From Vibrio thalassae (GTDB taxonomy: Bacteria > Pseudomonadota > Gammaproteobacteria > Enterobacterales > Vibrionaceae): 64,000 nt of DNA. The position numbers and the translations under genes were made by a program. Below, piece after piece: positions 1 through 8,169 of this stretch (its first letter is position 1; each line of letters begins with the position of its first letter). The stretch lies in assembly GCF_900089835.1 (NCBI RefSeq), contig NZ_OANU01000011.1, positions 50,263-114,262 of the forward strand, in the 5' to 3' direction. The notes under the pieces are model-generated. The model was not told the DNA's origin and ran no database searches. It saw nothing but the letters and a program-made list of their open reading frames with translations.

Positions 1-185
1 TTTCCACCAGAAACTTTCGCGGAAGATTCTATAGCATGATGATAGCAGCGATTAGGTAATATGCTTTCTCTCCCACTTCCTATCGACGATAAATGGTCTG
101 CTTGTACGACAAGAAACACCATTGCCACTCAAGCCAAGTTCATACTGATGCCCTTTTGGGTCAAACTATGTAACAACTTATTCTT

Positions 186-230
186 TGACTTACACGTGTT
201 CGCTGATATTCTGGCGAACACATGTAAGCT
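186..230. promoter_or_regulatory. Double FabR/DesT-like operator before the desaturase
   Basis: Two copies of a near-palindromic motif sit head to head: TTACACGTGTTCGCT (190-204, + strand) and, on the - strand, GCTTACATGTGTTCGC (214-229). Both resemble the FabR box I recall from E. coli fabA/fabB (GCGTACACGTGTTAGC). FabR and DesT are TetR-type repressors of unsaturated fatty acid genes. The pair ends 17 bp before the preferred start at 247, so a bound repressor would cover the promoter or leader. The assignment is by motif memory and gene context. Confidence 0.55.
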
Positions 231-246
231 TAAATGGAGTTATTGT

Positions 247-1386
247 ATGAACACGGCTCACAAGCCCTCAATAATTTGGCTAAACGTTACTTTTTTTCTT
301 GGCACGTTTATCCTTGCGACCGTTGGCGTCACTTGGTATGGATTCATATATGGCTACACGTCAGCGCACTGGGTTTGGCTGCTGATTGCCTTTATGTTCT
401 GTGGAATGTCGATTACGGCTGGCTATCATCGCTTGTGGTCACATAAAACATACGAGGCGCACAATTTCTTAAAATACCTTTTTGCCATAGGTGGTGCGTT
501 TGCTTTGCAAAACAGTGCGCTACACTGGTCCTCTGATCATCGTGTGCACCATAAACATGTCGATAATAATGATAAGGATCCCTACTCAGCCAAACGAGGC
601 TTTTGGTATTCGCATATCGGTTGGATGTTGAGGGAATATCAAGCCGCTAGATACGACGATTATCGCAATTGTCGCGACCTGCAAAAAGATAAGGTGGTCA
701 TGTGGCAACATAAACACTATGTCACGCTAGCTCTTGTCACTAACTTTGGTATTCCAATCCTTCTAGGGGCAATATATAGTGACATCATCGGGTTCGTTTT
801 GGTTGTGGGAGCACTAAGACTAGTGCTGAGTCATCACACGACGTTTTTTATCAACTCTCTCGCTCACGTTTGGGGAACCCAACCGTACACAAGTAAAAAC
901 ACAGCGCGCGATAATGGCATTTTGGCTTTTCTCACCTTTGGTGAGGGGTATCATAATTTCCATCATATCTTTGAGCACGATTATCGTAACGGGATTCGTT
1001 GGTGGCAGTTCGATCCAACTAAGTGGTTAATTCGTTCATGCTCATACCTAGGGTTAGCGAAAGGATTAAAGCGAGTATCACGTTATCGAATTGAAAAAGC
1101 ACGCATATTACAAACCATGCAAACTGCGCAAGGGAAAATCTTCCAACTTCCTAATGCAGAGCAAATTCATGCTGTGTTAGAACAAGAACTGCAAAACTTG
1201 ATAGCGAAGCTCAGTGAATGTGACGAGTTAAAAACTCAGCTTATCAAGTCGGCAAAATCCAATGTCAAAGAGAAATATGAGCAAGCTTTGCTGCGAGTTA
1301 AGATCGAACAACTCGATCTAACGCTAAAAGAGCAGAGACGTCGTTGGTACAGCATGATCAATAACCCAAGGATAGCGATCAATTGA
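247..1386 (+). CDS. Acyl-CoA/acyl-lipid delta-9-type fatty acid desaturase
   Basis: Membrane di-iron desaturase that introduces a cis double bond into long-chain acyl chains using oxygen and an electron donor. The start at 247 is chosen because GGAG lies 7 nt upstream and the protein then opens as expected (MNTAHKPSIIWLN); the longer frame from 61 would run through the operator-like palindromes. About 379 aa. Hydrophobic segments lie near residues 12-35 and 40-60. Three histidine clusters are visible: HRLWSH, HRVHHKH and the late EGYHNFHH box, which together bind the two irons. The C-terminal 100 residues after the last His box are charged and probably helical or coiled-coil (LEQELQNLIAKLSE), an extension typical of bacterial members. 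It is monocistronic, with a terminator 27 bp after the stop. Probable FabR-type repression from the sites at 186-230. Confidence 0.9.
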   Translation: MNTAHKPSIIWLNVTFFLGTFILATVGVTWYGFIYGYTSAHWVWLLIAFMFCGMSITAGYHRLWSHKTYEAHNFLKYLFAIGGAFALQNSALHWSSDHRVHHKHVDNNDKDPYSAKRGFWYSHIGWMLREYQAARYDDYRNCRDLQKDKVVMWQHKHYVTLALVTNFGIPILLGAIYSDIIGFVLVVGALRLVLSHHTTFFINSLAHVWGTQPYTSKNTARDNGILAFLTFGEGYHNFHHIFEHDYRNGIRWWQFDPTKWLIRSCSYLGLAKGLKRVSRYRIEKARILQTMQTAQGKIFQLPNAEQIHAVLEQELQNLIAKLSECDELKTQLIKSAKSNVKEKYEQALLRVKIEQLDLTLKEQRRRWYSMINNPRIAIN

Positions 1387-1412
1387 TTTAGACGTTAATT
1401 TATCTGACGCTG

Positions 1413-1440
1413 AGCGAGCATCATTGATGCTCGCTTTTTT
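1413..1440 (+). terminator. Intrinsic terminator of the desaturase gene
   Basis: Perfect stem AGCGAGCATCA with loop TTG region and a following run of six T. It lies between the + desaturase and the converging - strand diguanylate cyclase gene. Confidence 0.85.
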
Positions 1441-1475
1441 ATACTGCCCACTGAATGTTAAGTGGGTTGTGCTAT

Positions 1476-2429
1476 CTAAAGAATAGATGTGGCGTTGCGA
1501 CCTAACTCTTTCGATTGGTAGAGTGCTTTATCAGCTCGCTTTAGCCAGTCGACATGATTGTTATCGTAGGGGCGACACTCAGTGATACCTAAGCTGATAG
1601 TGTATTGAAGTGATTGTCCATCAAATTCCAGACACAGACTCTCGACACGCTTACGCAACCTTTCTGCGAAGTACGAGGCCTGATCGGCGGTCGTATCTGT
1701 GAGTAACACAGCAAACTCCTCGCCCCCATAACGGCCACAAATATCGCTCCCTCTCGCCGCTTTGAGTAATTGCGTCGCGGTGGTTTTGATTACATTATCC
1801 CCAATAGCATGACCATAGGTATCATTGACTTGTTTAAAGTGATCGATATCGAACATCACTAGAGTTGACGTACGACCCGTGGTTTGCACTGAATGGAACT
1901 CATCAATAAATTGAGACTCCCAATACGCGCGATTGAACAGTCCAGTCAAACCATCAGTTCGGCCTAGTTCGGTCAGCTTTTCATTGGAATGTTTAAGGTG
2001 CATCTTGCTCTTAGCAATGTCCGAAACATCTTGCAACATAATGGCAAAATGCGTCACTTCCCCCTGCGGCGATTTCAAAGGCGTTATGACCATGTTTTGA
2101 TACATGTTTAGAAGACCTTGTGAAACCGGTGAGAAGTTCTTAAATTCAAAGATAATTGGTCGATCTTCCCAATTCGAAAAACCTCGCGTTTTTAGCGTCC
2201 CTGTGGATTCCAGTTTTGCTCGCAACCATTTTTCCGGTAAGTTTGGGTACCGTTCAAACAGACATTGCCCCATAATGCTCTCTGCATTAATACCGCTGTA
2301 ATGTTGCATAAAACTATTCCAGGCACAGACGTTATATTGACGGTCGACAACAATTAAACCTGCATCTAGGGTATCCAGTAACTGCATTGTCCAGTGAAAG
2401 TCGGACAGCTCTAAAGTCATCGTCGTCAT
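1476..2429 (-). CDS. PAS-GGDEF diguanylate cyclase
   Basis: Predicted cytoplasmic enzyme making cyclic di-GMP from two GTP. About 317 aa: an N-terminal PAS sensor domain (roughly residues 10-135, containing LDAGLIVVDRQYNVCAWN) followed by a GGDEF domain (about 150-315). The active-site loop reads GGEEF, an active form. RGSD lies five residues before it, matching the RxxD inhibitory I-site, so product feedback is expected. No signal peptide or membrane segment is seen, so the signal is probably internal (redox, ligand or partner). The start codon overlaps the stop of the upstream response regulator gene by 4 nt (ATGA), indicating translational coupling and a shared pathway. The PAS ligand cannot be inferred. 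Confidence 0.92.
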   Translation of the reverse strand: MTTMTLELSDFHWTMQLLDTLDAGLIVVDRQYNVCAWNSFMQHYSGINAESIMGQCLFERYPNLPEKWLRAKLESTGTLKTRGFSNWEDRPIIFEFKNFSPVSQGLLNMYQNMVITPLKSPQGEVTHFAIMLQDVSDIAKSKMHLKHSNEKLTELGRTDGLTGLFNRAYWESQFIDEFHSVQTTGRTSTLVMFDIDHFKQVNDTYGHAIGDNVIKTTATQLLKAARGSDICGRYGGEEFAVLLTDTTADQASYFAERLRKRVESLCLEFDGQSLQYTISLGITECRPYDNNHVDWLKRADKALYQSKELGRNATSIL

Positions 2430-3388
2430 TGCAACAGCTCCATTTGCCGATGGATAATCGCCACTGATTCCGCATCAAACATGAATAATACCGAACAGAA
2501 TAAATCCAACGCTTCTGCGTCGTAAGTATATTCAATAGTAAATACGTGCTCATTTGTATTGAGCATAGAATACTCTGGGCTAAAGTCTTCAATACGCAAT
2601 GGCTCTCGTAAAGAGAACTCCAAACCAAGTTGTTCGGAGAGCGAGACCAAAAAAGAAGACACCAGGACATTGACCAAGTTTACAACAATTTCATCGTGGG
2701 ATATTTCGCCATCATCGTAACCCAAGCGCCGTCCTACTTGCGCGACAGACTCACCTTCGATACAGACCAAGGCTTCTCCATGTAAGCCACTACCAACAAA
2801 CCGCTGTGCTGCTGCGCAACTATTATCACGGCTGAGGGCATCTTGGATCATCATGGTGACTTCGCTAAAGGTCAGCTCCCCAACTCGAGGAACAGGCAAT
2901 AGAATAAACTCTTTCAGCTGCGCAGATATTGTCGCTGCACCGGCTCCAAGAGCAATGTTTGACGTTTCTTGAAAACGTTCAAACATCTGCTGCCTGGTAA
3001 ATGATTGTTTGGGGAGGCGGCTATCATCAATGGGGATCTGCAAGTCATTAAATAATGGTATTGCCGATTCAACTTTTAGTGGTTTCTCAACGAACGCATA
3101 AGCACCTAAATCTAAACAGCGCTGACGTGCGATTTCTTGGATGTCACCAGAGACAACGACAACTTTTAGATGATGATTTAATGATTGAAGTTCTACTAGT
3201 ACTTCAAAACCATCCATCTCAGGCATGGTTAAATCAAGGAATAAGATATCAATCTCATCCCGCTTAATTATTTCCAGCGCTTGACGACCATTCTCTGCAA
3301 ATACGGTTTCACCACCAAAAGAGCTAGAAATAAAACTCGCTAAGCTTCTTCTCGCTACCTTTGAGTCGTCACAAATAAGTATCTGCAT
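2426..3388 (-). CDS. Response regulator fused to a CheC/CheX-like phosphatase domain
   Basis: About 320 aa. The REC domain (1-120) has the acidic pair D7/D8, phosphoacceptor D52 in LFLDLTMPEMDG and K102 in the EKP motif. From about residue 135 the sequence resembles CheC/CheX (QETSNIALGAGAAT), and the ExxN signature of that phosphatase family is present at E141-N144. A second helical repeat (EIVVNLVNVLVSSF) appears near 235-250. CheC-type domains dephosphorylate CheY-P, so the protein may be a self-limiting regulator or may act on another REC domain. It is first in a two-gene operon with the PAS-GGDEF cyclase, which suggests that phosphorylation or chemotaxis input is linked to c-di-GMP. No cognate histidine kinase lies nearby. 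There is no DNA-binding domain. Confidence 0.85.
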   Translation of the reverse strand: MQILICDDSKVARRSLASFISSSFGGETVFAENGRQALEIIKRDEIDILFLDLTMPEMDGFEVLVELQSLNHHLKVVVVSGDIQEIARQRCLDLGAYAFVEKPLKVESAIPLFNDLQIPIDDSRLPKQSFTRQQMFERFQETSNIALGAGAATISAQLKEFILLPVPRVGELTFSEVTMMIQDALSRDNSCAAAQRFVGSGLHGEALVCIEGESVAQVGRRLGYDDGEISHDEIVVNLVNVLVSSFLVSLSEQLGLEFSLREPLRIEDFSPEYSMLNTNEHVFTIEYTYDAEALDLFCSVLFMFDAESVAIIHRQMELLQ

Positions 3389-3589
3389 GAATCCATTAAT
3401 ATTATTGATAATTGACTAACCTATAATAAACAGAATTCCATCTTGGATACCAGTATCAATTTGAACTAACATCACATTTTATTTAGATACGCCATACGCT
3501 TAACGTGACAATAACGCGCTAAATTATTGCTAGCGCGGTTATTATTAGCGATAAAGGGCTGATGAAAGAATTCGCTAAAACAAACGGTT

Positions 3590-3844
3590 TTAGAACAGAT
3601 CTTGTTGAGGGCTATCGTCTTCTTCTAATACTGCATTCACTATCGGCACTTTGCCTTGCATGAGTTTGCGACGATAGCGTTGACGACATAATTTAATGAT
3701 ATGGAGCTGTTGTGCTGTCGTAAAGTTCAACCAATTAAATCGCTCATCACGCTTACGCATGCACCCTTGACAGTACCCCTTCTCATCAACTGTGCAGACA
3801 CGTACGCATGGACTTGGTACGGTGAAAAACTCTAGTTGCTCCAT
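3590..3844 (-). CDS. DUF1289-type small cysteine-rich protein
   Basis: A small protein of about 84 aa (start MEQLEFF at 3844, chosen because AAGGA lies 5 nt upstream; the frame extends to 3883 without a better site). It has the family pattern SPCVRVCTVDEKGYCQGCMR, with four cysteines spaced as in DUF1289 proteins and suggestive of metal or Fe-S binding. A basic W-containing helix and an RQRYRRKLMQ stretch follow. The C-terminus is acidic (EEDDSPQQDLF). The function of DUF1289 proteins is not established. It stands alone between the response regulator operon and the META lipoprotein gene. Confidence 0.8.
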   Translation of the reverse strand: MEQLEFFTVPSPCVRVCTVDEKGYCQGCMRKRDERFNWLNFTTAQQLHIIKLCRQRYRRKLMQGKVPIVNAVLEEDDSPQQDLF

Positions 3845-4073
3845 CGACATCCTTTTTTCAGATCGTTGCACTGCATTTATCAAGCGAAAACAAGCTTGTA
3901 TAGTAAGAATAGTCTGACTTATGTCACTTTTGCGAATCCAAACTCACTGTTACGTAAGGGATTACACGTATCCAATCAAAAAACCACTATACTAAAGATA
4001 ACCTGTCCCTGACAAAAAACAGTGTTTTATTAGTTAAGCTTGTCAATAATTTCATTCAGTTGGAGCAAATTAT

Positions 4074-4529
4074 ATGAAGATTTTTTCTAAGACGTTACTC
4101 GCCGCAGTTGCACTTCCAGTTCTAATGACGGCTTGTGCCGCAAACAATACGCAAGAGGAAGCGATGAAAGCAGTAACCGCTCAAGATCTTCAACATCACA
4201 ATTGGAACTTAGTTCAAATTGACGGCAACCCAATTCAAGTTGACGAACAAAACCAAGCCCCTCGTTTAGAGATTGGTGAGAAGATGACAGCAAACGGCAA
4301 TGCTGGATGTAATAACTTCTCTGGTCAAGCAGAGCTTAAGGATGGTCAATTCCGCATTGAGAAAATGGGCATGACCATGAAGATGTGCGCTGGTACAGCG
4401 ATGGACATCGAACAAACAATGTCAAAAACATTGTCAGATTGGAGTGCTATTACCGTCACTAAAAACGGTCTTGAACTGAAAGGCGCTGAGCACACACTAA
4501 CATTTGAATTGAAAGATTGGGTGAACTAA
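4074..4529 (+). CDS. META-domain (HslJ-like) lipoprotein
   Basis: About 151 aa with a lipoprotein signal peptide: a hydrophobic stretch after MKIFSKT ends in lipobox LMTAC, so the mature protein starts at Cys21 and is lipid-anchored. From about residue 38 it matches the META/HslJ fold: NWNLVQIDG, NGNAGCNNFSG, then MTMKMCAG. The two Cys residues at GC and MC could form a disulfide as in HslJ. The family is linked to novobiocin resistance and heat-shock phenotypes in E. coli, without a defined biochemical role. TTGGAGCAAATT places a ribosome site just before the ATG. It ends at a strong bidirectional terminator. Confidence 0.85.
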   Translation: MKIFSKTLLAAVALPVLMTACAANNTQEEAMKAVTAQDLQHHNWNLVQIDGNPIQVDEQNQAPRLEIGEKMTANGNAGCNNFSGQAELKDGQFRIEKMGMTMKMCAGTAMDIEQTMSKTLSDWSAITVTKNGLELKGAEHTLTFELKDWVN

Positions 4530-4548
4530 CCCCAACGCATCCCAATCA

Positions 4549-4575
4549 AAAACGGCACGCGATGTGCCGTTTTTA
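4549..4575. terminator. Bidirectional intrinsic terminator
   Basis: Stem AAACGGCAC / GTGCCGTTT with loop GCGAT. A run of T on the + side and of A before the stem let it end both the META lipoprotein transcript and the converging methyltransferase operon. Confidence 0.88.
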
Positions 4576-4590
4576 TTTGTTTTGAATCGA

Positions 4591-5565
4591 CTAGCGAAAC
4601 AGTAAGACTTTCAAACTCGCATCATCATCTTTGTCTGCAAATTCTGATGGGTTAGCCAAGCGCTCAATATAAGTGAGTGTTGGCGCTTCTTCTCTCATGC
4701 TATCAATCAAAAAGCTCGGTGTAACACTCGGTGAATTTACACACGCCATCACTTCTCCTTGCGCATTCAACAACTCAGGTAAACGTCGTAGGATTTTTTT
4801 GTAATCCTTAGTCAGCGCAAAACTGCCTTTTTGGAACGAAGGTGGGTCGATAATAATCAGGTCATAAGGGCCATACTTTTTAATTTTGCCCCACGATTTA
4901 AAGATGTCGTGTGCCATAAAAGTAACGTTAGACGTATCATGGTCATTCAATCGGTGATTATCACGCCCTTTGTTTAACGAGGCGCGTGCCATATCAACAT
5001 TTACCACATGTTCTGCTCCACCTTCGATTGCCGCTACGGAGAATCCACAGGTGTAGGCAAACAGGTTTAATACTCGTTTCCCTCTCGCGTGCTCTTTTAC
5101 CCACTCTCGACCATTTCGCATGTCAAGAAACAGTCCAAAATTCTGGTTACGACCAATATCCAGCTGATATTTACATCCGAGTTCTAAAACAACTGGCCTG
5201 CTATCAAGCTCCCCCCATAAGACTTCTGTTGGCGCGCCATCACTGTATCGGTGCTGTAAGACAATGGCCTTGCCTTGAGCGTTTCGCCAAACGTCGCTGG
5301 TGGATAACTCTTCAAGCCCCTGCTTGAGCGTACACATAAACGTCTCATCGACCGGTTTGAACAAGTTCACTAACAATTGACTGGCAACCCAGTCACACGT
5401 CAGTTGCTCCAAACCAGGCCAGCACTTGCCTCGACCATGAAAAAGACGCCTCACTTCAACATTAGAATGAGATAGCCCTTTTGAAACTAGCTCGAAGAAA
5501 ACCGCTAGCTGACTCGCTTGCATTGCCTCGTTATCACCGTTTTGTTGTTCTATTTTTTCGGCCAT
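4591..5565 (-). CDS. Class I SAM-dependent methyltransferase, RlmI/RlmK-like (COG1092 type)
   Basis: Predicted cytoplasmic RNA methyltransferase. About 324 aa from MAEKIEQQ (start at 5565 chosen for GGGAG 5 nt upstream). The N-terminal half resembles the RlmI/YccW substrate region, including NQNFGLFLDMRNGREWV. The SAM-binding motif I is VLNLFAYTCGFSVAA, and the catalytic motif IV is IIIDPPSFQ. This combination occurs in 23S rRNA m5C/m7G methyltransferases, but the N-terminal PUA domain of RlmI is not evident, so the exact target is unknown. Its start overlaps the end of the upstream pseudouridine synthase gene by 16 nt, so the two are probably translated together. Confidence 0.82.
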   Translation of the reverse strand: MAEKIEQQNGDNEAMQASQLAVFFELVSKGLSHSNVEVRRLFHGRGKCWPGLEQLTCDWVASQLLVNLFKPVDETFMCTLKQGLEELSTSDVWRNAQGKAIVLQHRYSDGAPTEVLWGELDSRPVVLELGCKYQLDIGRNQNFGLFLDMRNGREWVKEHARGKRVLNLFAYTCGFSVAAIEGGAEHVVNVDMARASLNKGRDNHRLNDHDTSNVTFMAHDIFKSWGKIKKYGPYDLIIIDPPSFQKGSFALTKDYKKILRRLPELLNAQGEVMACVNSPSVTPSFLIDSMREEAPTLTYIERLANPSEFADKDDDASLKVLLFR

Positions 5566-6236
5566 GCTAACTCCCAAGGTTGCGACCATTTATCGATAGC
5601 GTCGGAAACCTCTGCCGCTTGCCATTTCTCACCAAGATCGCGCCCTCTTGGGTCACATCGAAATTGAAATAACTCGCCGCAGAGTTCAAAACGCAGTGCG
5701 TAAGCATGCAAGTACCCTCGGTCTGCATCATCACTTACGTTGTAGATAGCGTCACCTTTAATCGGTGAACCTATGGATTTCAAGGCAACACGAATTTGGT
5801 GCGTCTTGCCTGACAAAGGTTTGCATAAAAAGAGCCGCTCGCCACTTTCCGCTGCAGCTGAAAAAAACTGCGTGACTGCTGGGTTATTCTTTGAGTTGAC
5901 CAATTTCCAAGACGAGCGTCTTGAACGCTCCATATCACCGACAATCGTTCCTTGCTTCTTTTTCGGTTTTTTACTGCCGATTGCAAGGTAGTATTTGTCT
6001 ATCTGGCGCTGTTCGAACAGACGTGAAAACTGCGCTGCAATCTCCGCTCGCTTGGCCAAAATAAGTAATCCAGATGTCATTTTGTCGAGCCGGTGTACTA
6101 GATGAAGTGATGAGGTGCTAATGGCACGTGCAACCTCTGACACCAACATGGTATCACCATCATCTTTATGGACACTCACTCCTGGATATTTATTAATAAC
6201 CACAAAATCGTCATTTTCATAATGAATATCGAACAT
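5550..6236 (-). CDS. RluA-family pseudouridine synthase
   Basis: About 228 aa from MFDIHYEND (start at 6236: AAGG lies 6 nt upstream; the frame extends to 6281 without a better site). It has the RluA/RsuA-type catalytic motif HRLDKMTSGLLIL with the catalytic Asp, the NTP-fold motif DDFVVINKYPGVSVHKDDG and the late KTHQIRVAL motif. No S4 RNA-binding domain is present, so it is a short, TruC-like member. Substrate unknown (rRNA or tRNA). It overlaps the following methyltransferase gene by 16 nt. Confidence 0.88.
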   Translation of the reverse strand: MFDIHYENDDFVVINKYPGVSVHKDDGDTMLVSEVARAISTSSLHLVHRLDKMTSGLLILAKRAEIAAQFSRLFEQRQIDKYYLAIGSKKPKKKQGTIVGDMERSRRSSWKLVNSKNNPAVTQFFSAAAESGERLFLCKPLSGKTHQIRVALKSIGSPIKGDAIYNVSDDADRGYLHAYALRFELCGELFQFRCDPRGRDLGEKWQAAEVSDAIDKWSQPWELAWPKK

Positions 6237-6277
6237 ACGATACCTTATCGCTAAGGAATAATGGGCAGGGATAATAC

Positions 6278-6304
6278 ACAAAAGCTGCTCAATGAGCAGC
6301 TTCT
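6278..6304 (-). terminator. Hairpin after the NSS transporter gene
   Basis: Stem AAGCTGCTCA / TGAGCAGCTT followed on the - strand by a short TTTT-containing tail. It lies between the transporter stop and the next - strand gene. The T-run is short, so termination may be partial. Confidence 0.55.
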
Positions 6305-6328
6305 AGTTAGCAATAATTCACCCATTCA

Positions 6329-7672
6329 TTATAAGAATGGGTAAGCAAACACCATTATGATGGCAATAGGACACACCACTTTGACGTAAATTGGCCAGAT
6401 CCGCCAAAACCACGTCTTCTCTATTTCAGGGTAACCTTGTTGAATTTCTTTAAGCAGAGCGTTTCGACTCCAGACCCAACCGATAACGATCGCCCAAACT
6501 ACCCCTAACAAAGGCTGCATATACATAGTCGACGCGGTAGCAACCCAATCAAACAAGGTGTCAAAATTCGCTGCAATAAGCACGCTGAACACCAATATCA
6601 CTAAACCCAAAATGATCGCGGACTTCTCTCGCTTGATCTTCATTTCTTCTTGCAAACAGGAGACTGGTACTTCTAGCATGGCAATTGAAGAAGTTAGTGC
6701 AGCAATTACCATCAGCGCAAAGAAAGCGACACCGACAATTTCTCCGACCAGCCCCATAGAGTCAAACAGGCTTGGTAACACAGTGAAAACAAGGTTCCCT
6801 GAACTGATTAACTCACCAGTCTCACTAAAGATCTGCACACCATTTGCTTTTGCAACAAACATCGCAGGAAGAATGAGTAAGCCCGCAAAAAACGCCACCC
6901 CAGTATCAATAATGGCCACTTGACCTGCCGTCTTTGGAATATTGACGTCTTTACTTAGGTAAGAGCCGTACACCATCATTGCACCCACTCCCAGTGACAA
7001 CGAGAAAAACGCCTGTCCCATTGCATTCACTACCAGTCCACCGTTCACATGCTCCCAATTAGGAACAAGGTACATTTTTAAGCCATCCATCGCCCCATGT
7101 TGGGTGAAAATGTAGATAATGAGCACTAAGAATAGGGCGAACAACACTGGCATCAATCGTGATGACCACTTTTCAATACCGTCTGCAACACCACGGCGTA
7201 CTACAAATACTGTCATCAACATGAATATGACCGTCAGCAGTACATTTCTTCCCGTTCCAAAAGTAATCAACCATTCCGATAACGACTGCAATCCAATCAA
7301 CTTCATAATTGGGGAAACACCAAAGCCTATTAACCATCCAGCTAAGATGGCATAAAAGCTCAAAATCATTGAGGCAGTTAGCATAGCCGTGGTACCAAAT
7401 AACACCGCTAACAAGCGGTTATTGGTCCAGATTTTTCGTAGTGAGCCAATTGGGTTAGATTGCCCATATCGGCCTATAGTGAGCTCAGCAACGAGCATTG
7501 GAAAAGCAAGCAGAGCCATCATCAAAAGATAGATAAGAAGGAATGCGGCGCCGCCGTTACTCGCGGTTTGAGTTGGGAATCCCCAAACGTTACCTAAACC
7601 CACTGCTGAGCCAGCAGCAGCCATTATAAAGCCAAAACGAGAAGAAAATTGGCCTCTATCGGAACTTGCCAT
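6329..7672 (-). CDS. Neurotransmitter:sodium symporter (NSS/SNF) family transporter
   Basis: Inner-membrane Na+-coupled amino acid transporter. About 447 aa with roughly 11-12 hydrophobic segments. TM1 carries the family signature: GSAVGLGNVWGFP, the unwound Na+/substrate site (GNxWRFP in LeuT), then NGGAAF. The TM6-like segment contains FFSLSLGVGAMMVYGSYL. Substrates in this bacterial subgroup are often aromatic or branched amino acids (TnaT, MhsT); the sequence does not decide. The Trp-to-Gly-Phe sequence (WGFP rather than WRFP) replaces the gating Arg seen in LeuT. There is no clear Shine-Dalgarno before the ATG. The 5' leader has a hairpin with a T8 run 67 bp before the start, so attenuation is likely. 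Confidence 0.9.
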   Translation of the reverse strand: MASSDRGQFSSRFGFIMAAAGSAVGLGNVWGFPTQTASNGGAAFLLIYLLMMALLAFPMLVAELTIGRYGQSNPIGSLRKIWTNNRLLAVLFGTTAMLTASMILSFYAILAGWLIGFGVSPIMKLIGLQSLSEWLITFGTGRNVLLTVIFMLMTVFVVRRGVADGIEKWSSRLMPVLFALFLVLIIYIFTQHGAMDGLKMYLVPNWEHVNGGLVVNAMGQAFFSLSLGVGAMMVYGSYLSKDVNIPKTAGQVAIIDTGVAFFAGLLILPAMFVAKANGVQIFSETGELISSGNLVFTVLPSLFDSMGLVGEIVGVAFFALMVIAALTSSIAMLEVPVSCLQEEMKIKREKSAIILGLVILVFSVLIAANFDTLFDWVATASTMYMQPLLGVVWAIVIGWVWSRNALLKEIQQGYPEIEKTWFWRIWPIYVKVVCPIAIIMVFAYPFL

Positions 7673-7739
7673 CAGTTTGTACCATGTGTGTCTAATCAGT
7701 AGACGAATTTGTGGCTGTCCATGAAATGATTTCTCCGCA

Positions 7740-7763
7740 CAAAAAAACTGCCTATGAGGCAGT
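7740..7763 (-). promoter_or_regulatory. Attenuator-like hairpin in the NSS transporter leader
   Basis: On the - strand, stem ACTGCCT-CAT-AGGCAGT is followed by eight T, an intrinsic terminator in sense orientation just upstream of the transporter start. It sits in the leader with no other - strand gene before it, so it is either a conditional attenuator or the 3' end of a small RNA. Confidence 0.6.
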
Positions 7764-7954
7764 CTCTCCCTGTGCTCTCAGTCGTTCGCGCCCAAAGGTG
7801 TAAGATATAATTTACAGCGCACGTAAAATTTATCTAAAGCGGCGATGTAGCAAGTAAAACAGCTTATATTTAAAACTGGAAGCGCCAAACCTCCAAATGA
7901 TTATTTTTCATTCCTTTTGTCGATGGTTTGCCCCTTTTGCCACCACCTGTAAAC

Positions 7955-7980
7955 CAAAAAACTCTGTCGCTCACGACAGT
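7955..7980 (-). terminator. Second - strand terminator-like hairpin upstream of the NSS gene
   Basis: On the - strand, stem CTGTCG-TGAG-CGACAG followed by AGTTTTTT. It is about 200 bp upstream of the first hairpin and again has no known gene feeding into it from the - strand. The 497-bp spacer 7673-8169 holds these two hairpins and the cls promoter region, and no ORF I can support. Confidence 0.5.
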
Positions 7981-8169
7981 CTTCTGCACATCCCCTTTGC
8001 ATTAATATTAATAACATCGTCATCAAAACCCTACCGAATTGCGTAGAAATGACGGTTTTCATTCATTTTCATGGCTTGTGTAACAGGTTGTATTTGACAG
8101 GCAACTAACTATTTCAAATACTTGATTCTGAGCTTATTATTTGCGAAAGCGTCTTTCTAACGAGGCAAA

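Noticed and set aside
1..60. A short open frame at the left edge ending in TGA at 37-39.
   Set aside because: Only 12 codons are visible and other frames are equally open, so no upstream gene can be supported.
7740..8000. Resemblance of the NSS leader to glycine or c-di-GMP-I (GEMM) riboswitches.
   Set aside because: Only short fragments such as GGGGCAAACC match. The paired arms and conserved second half of these riboswitches are missing.
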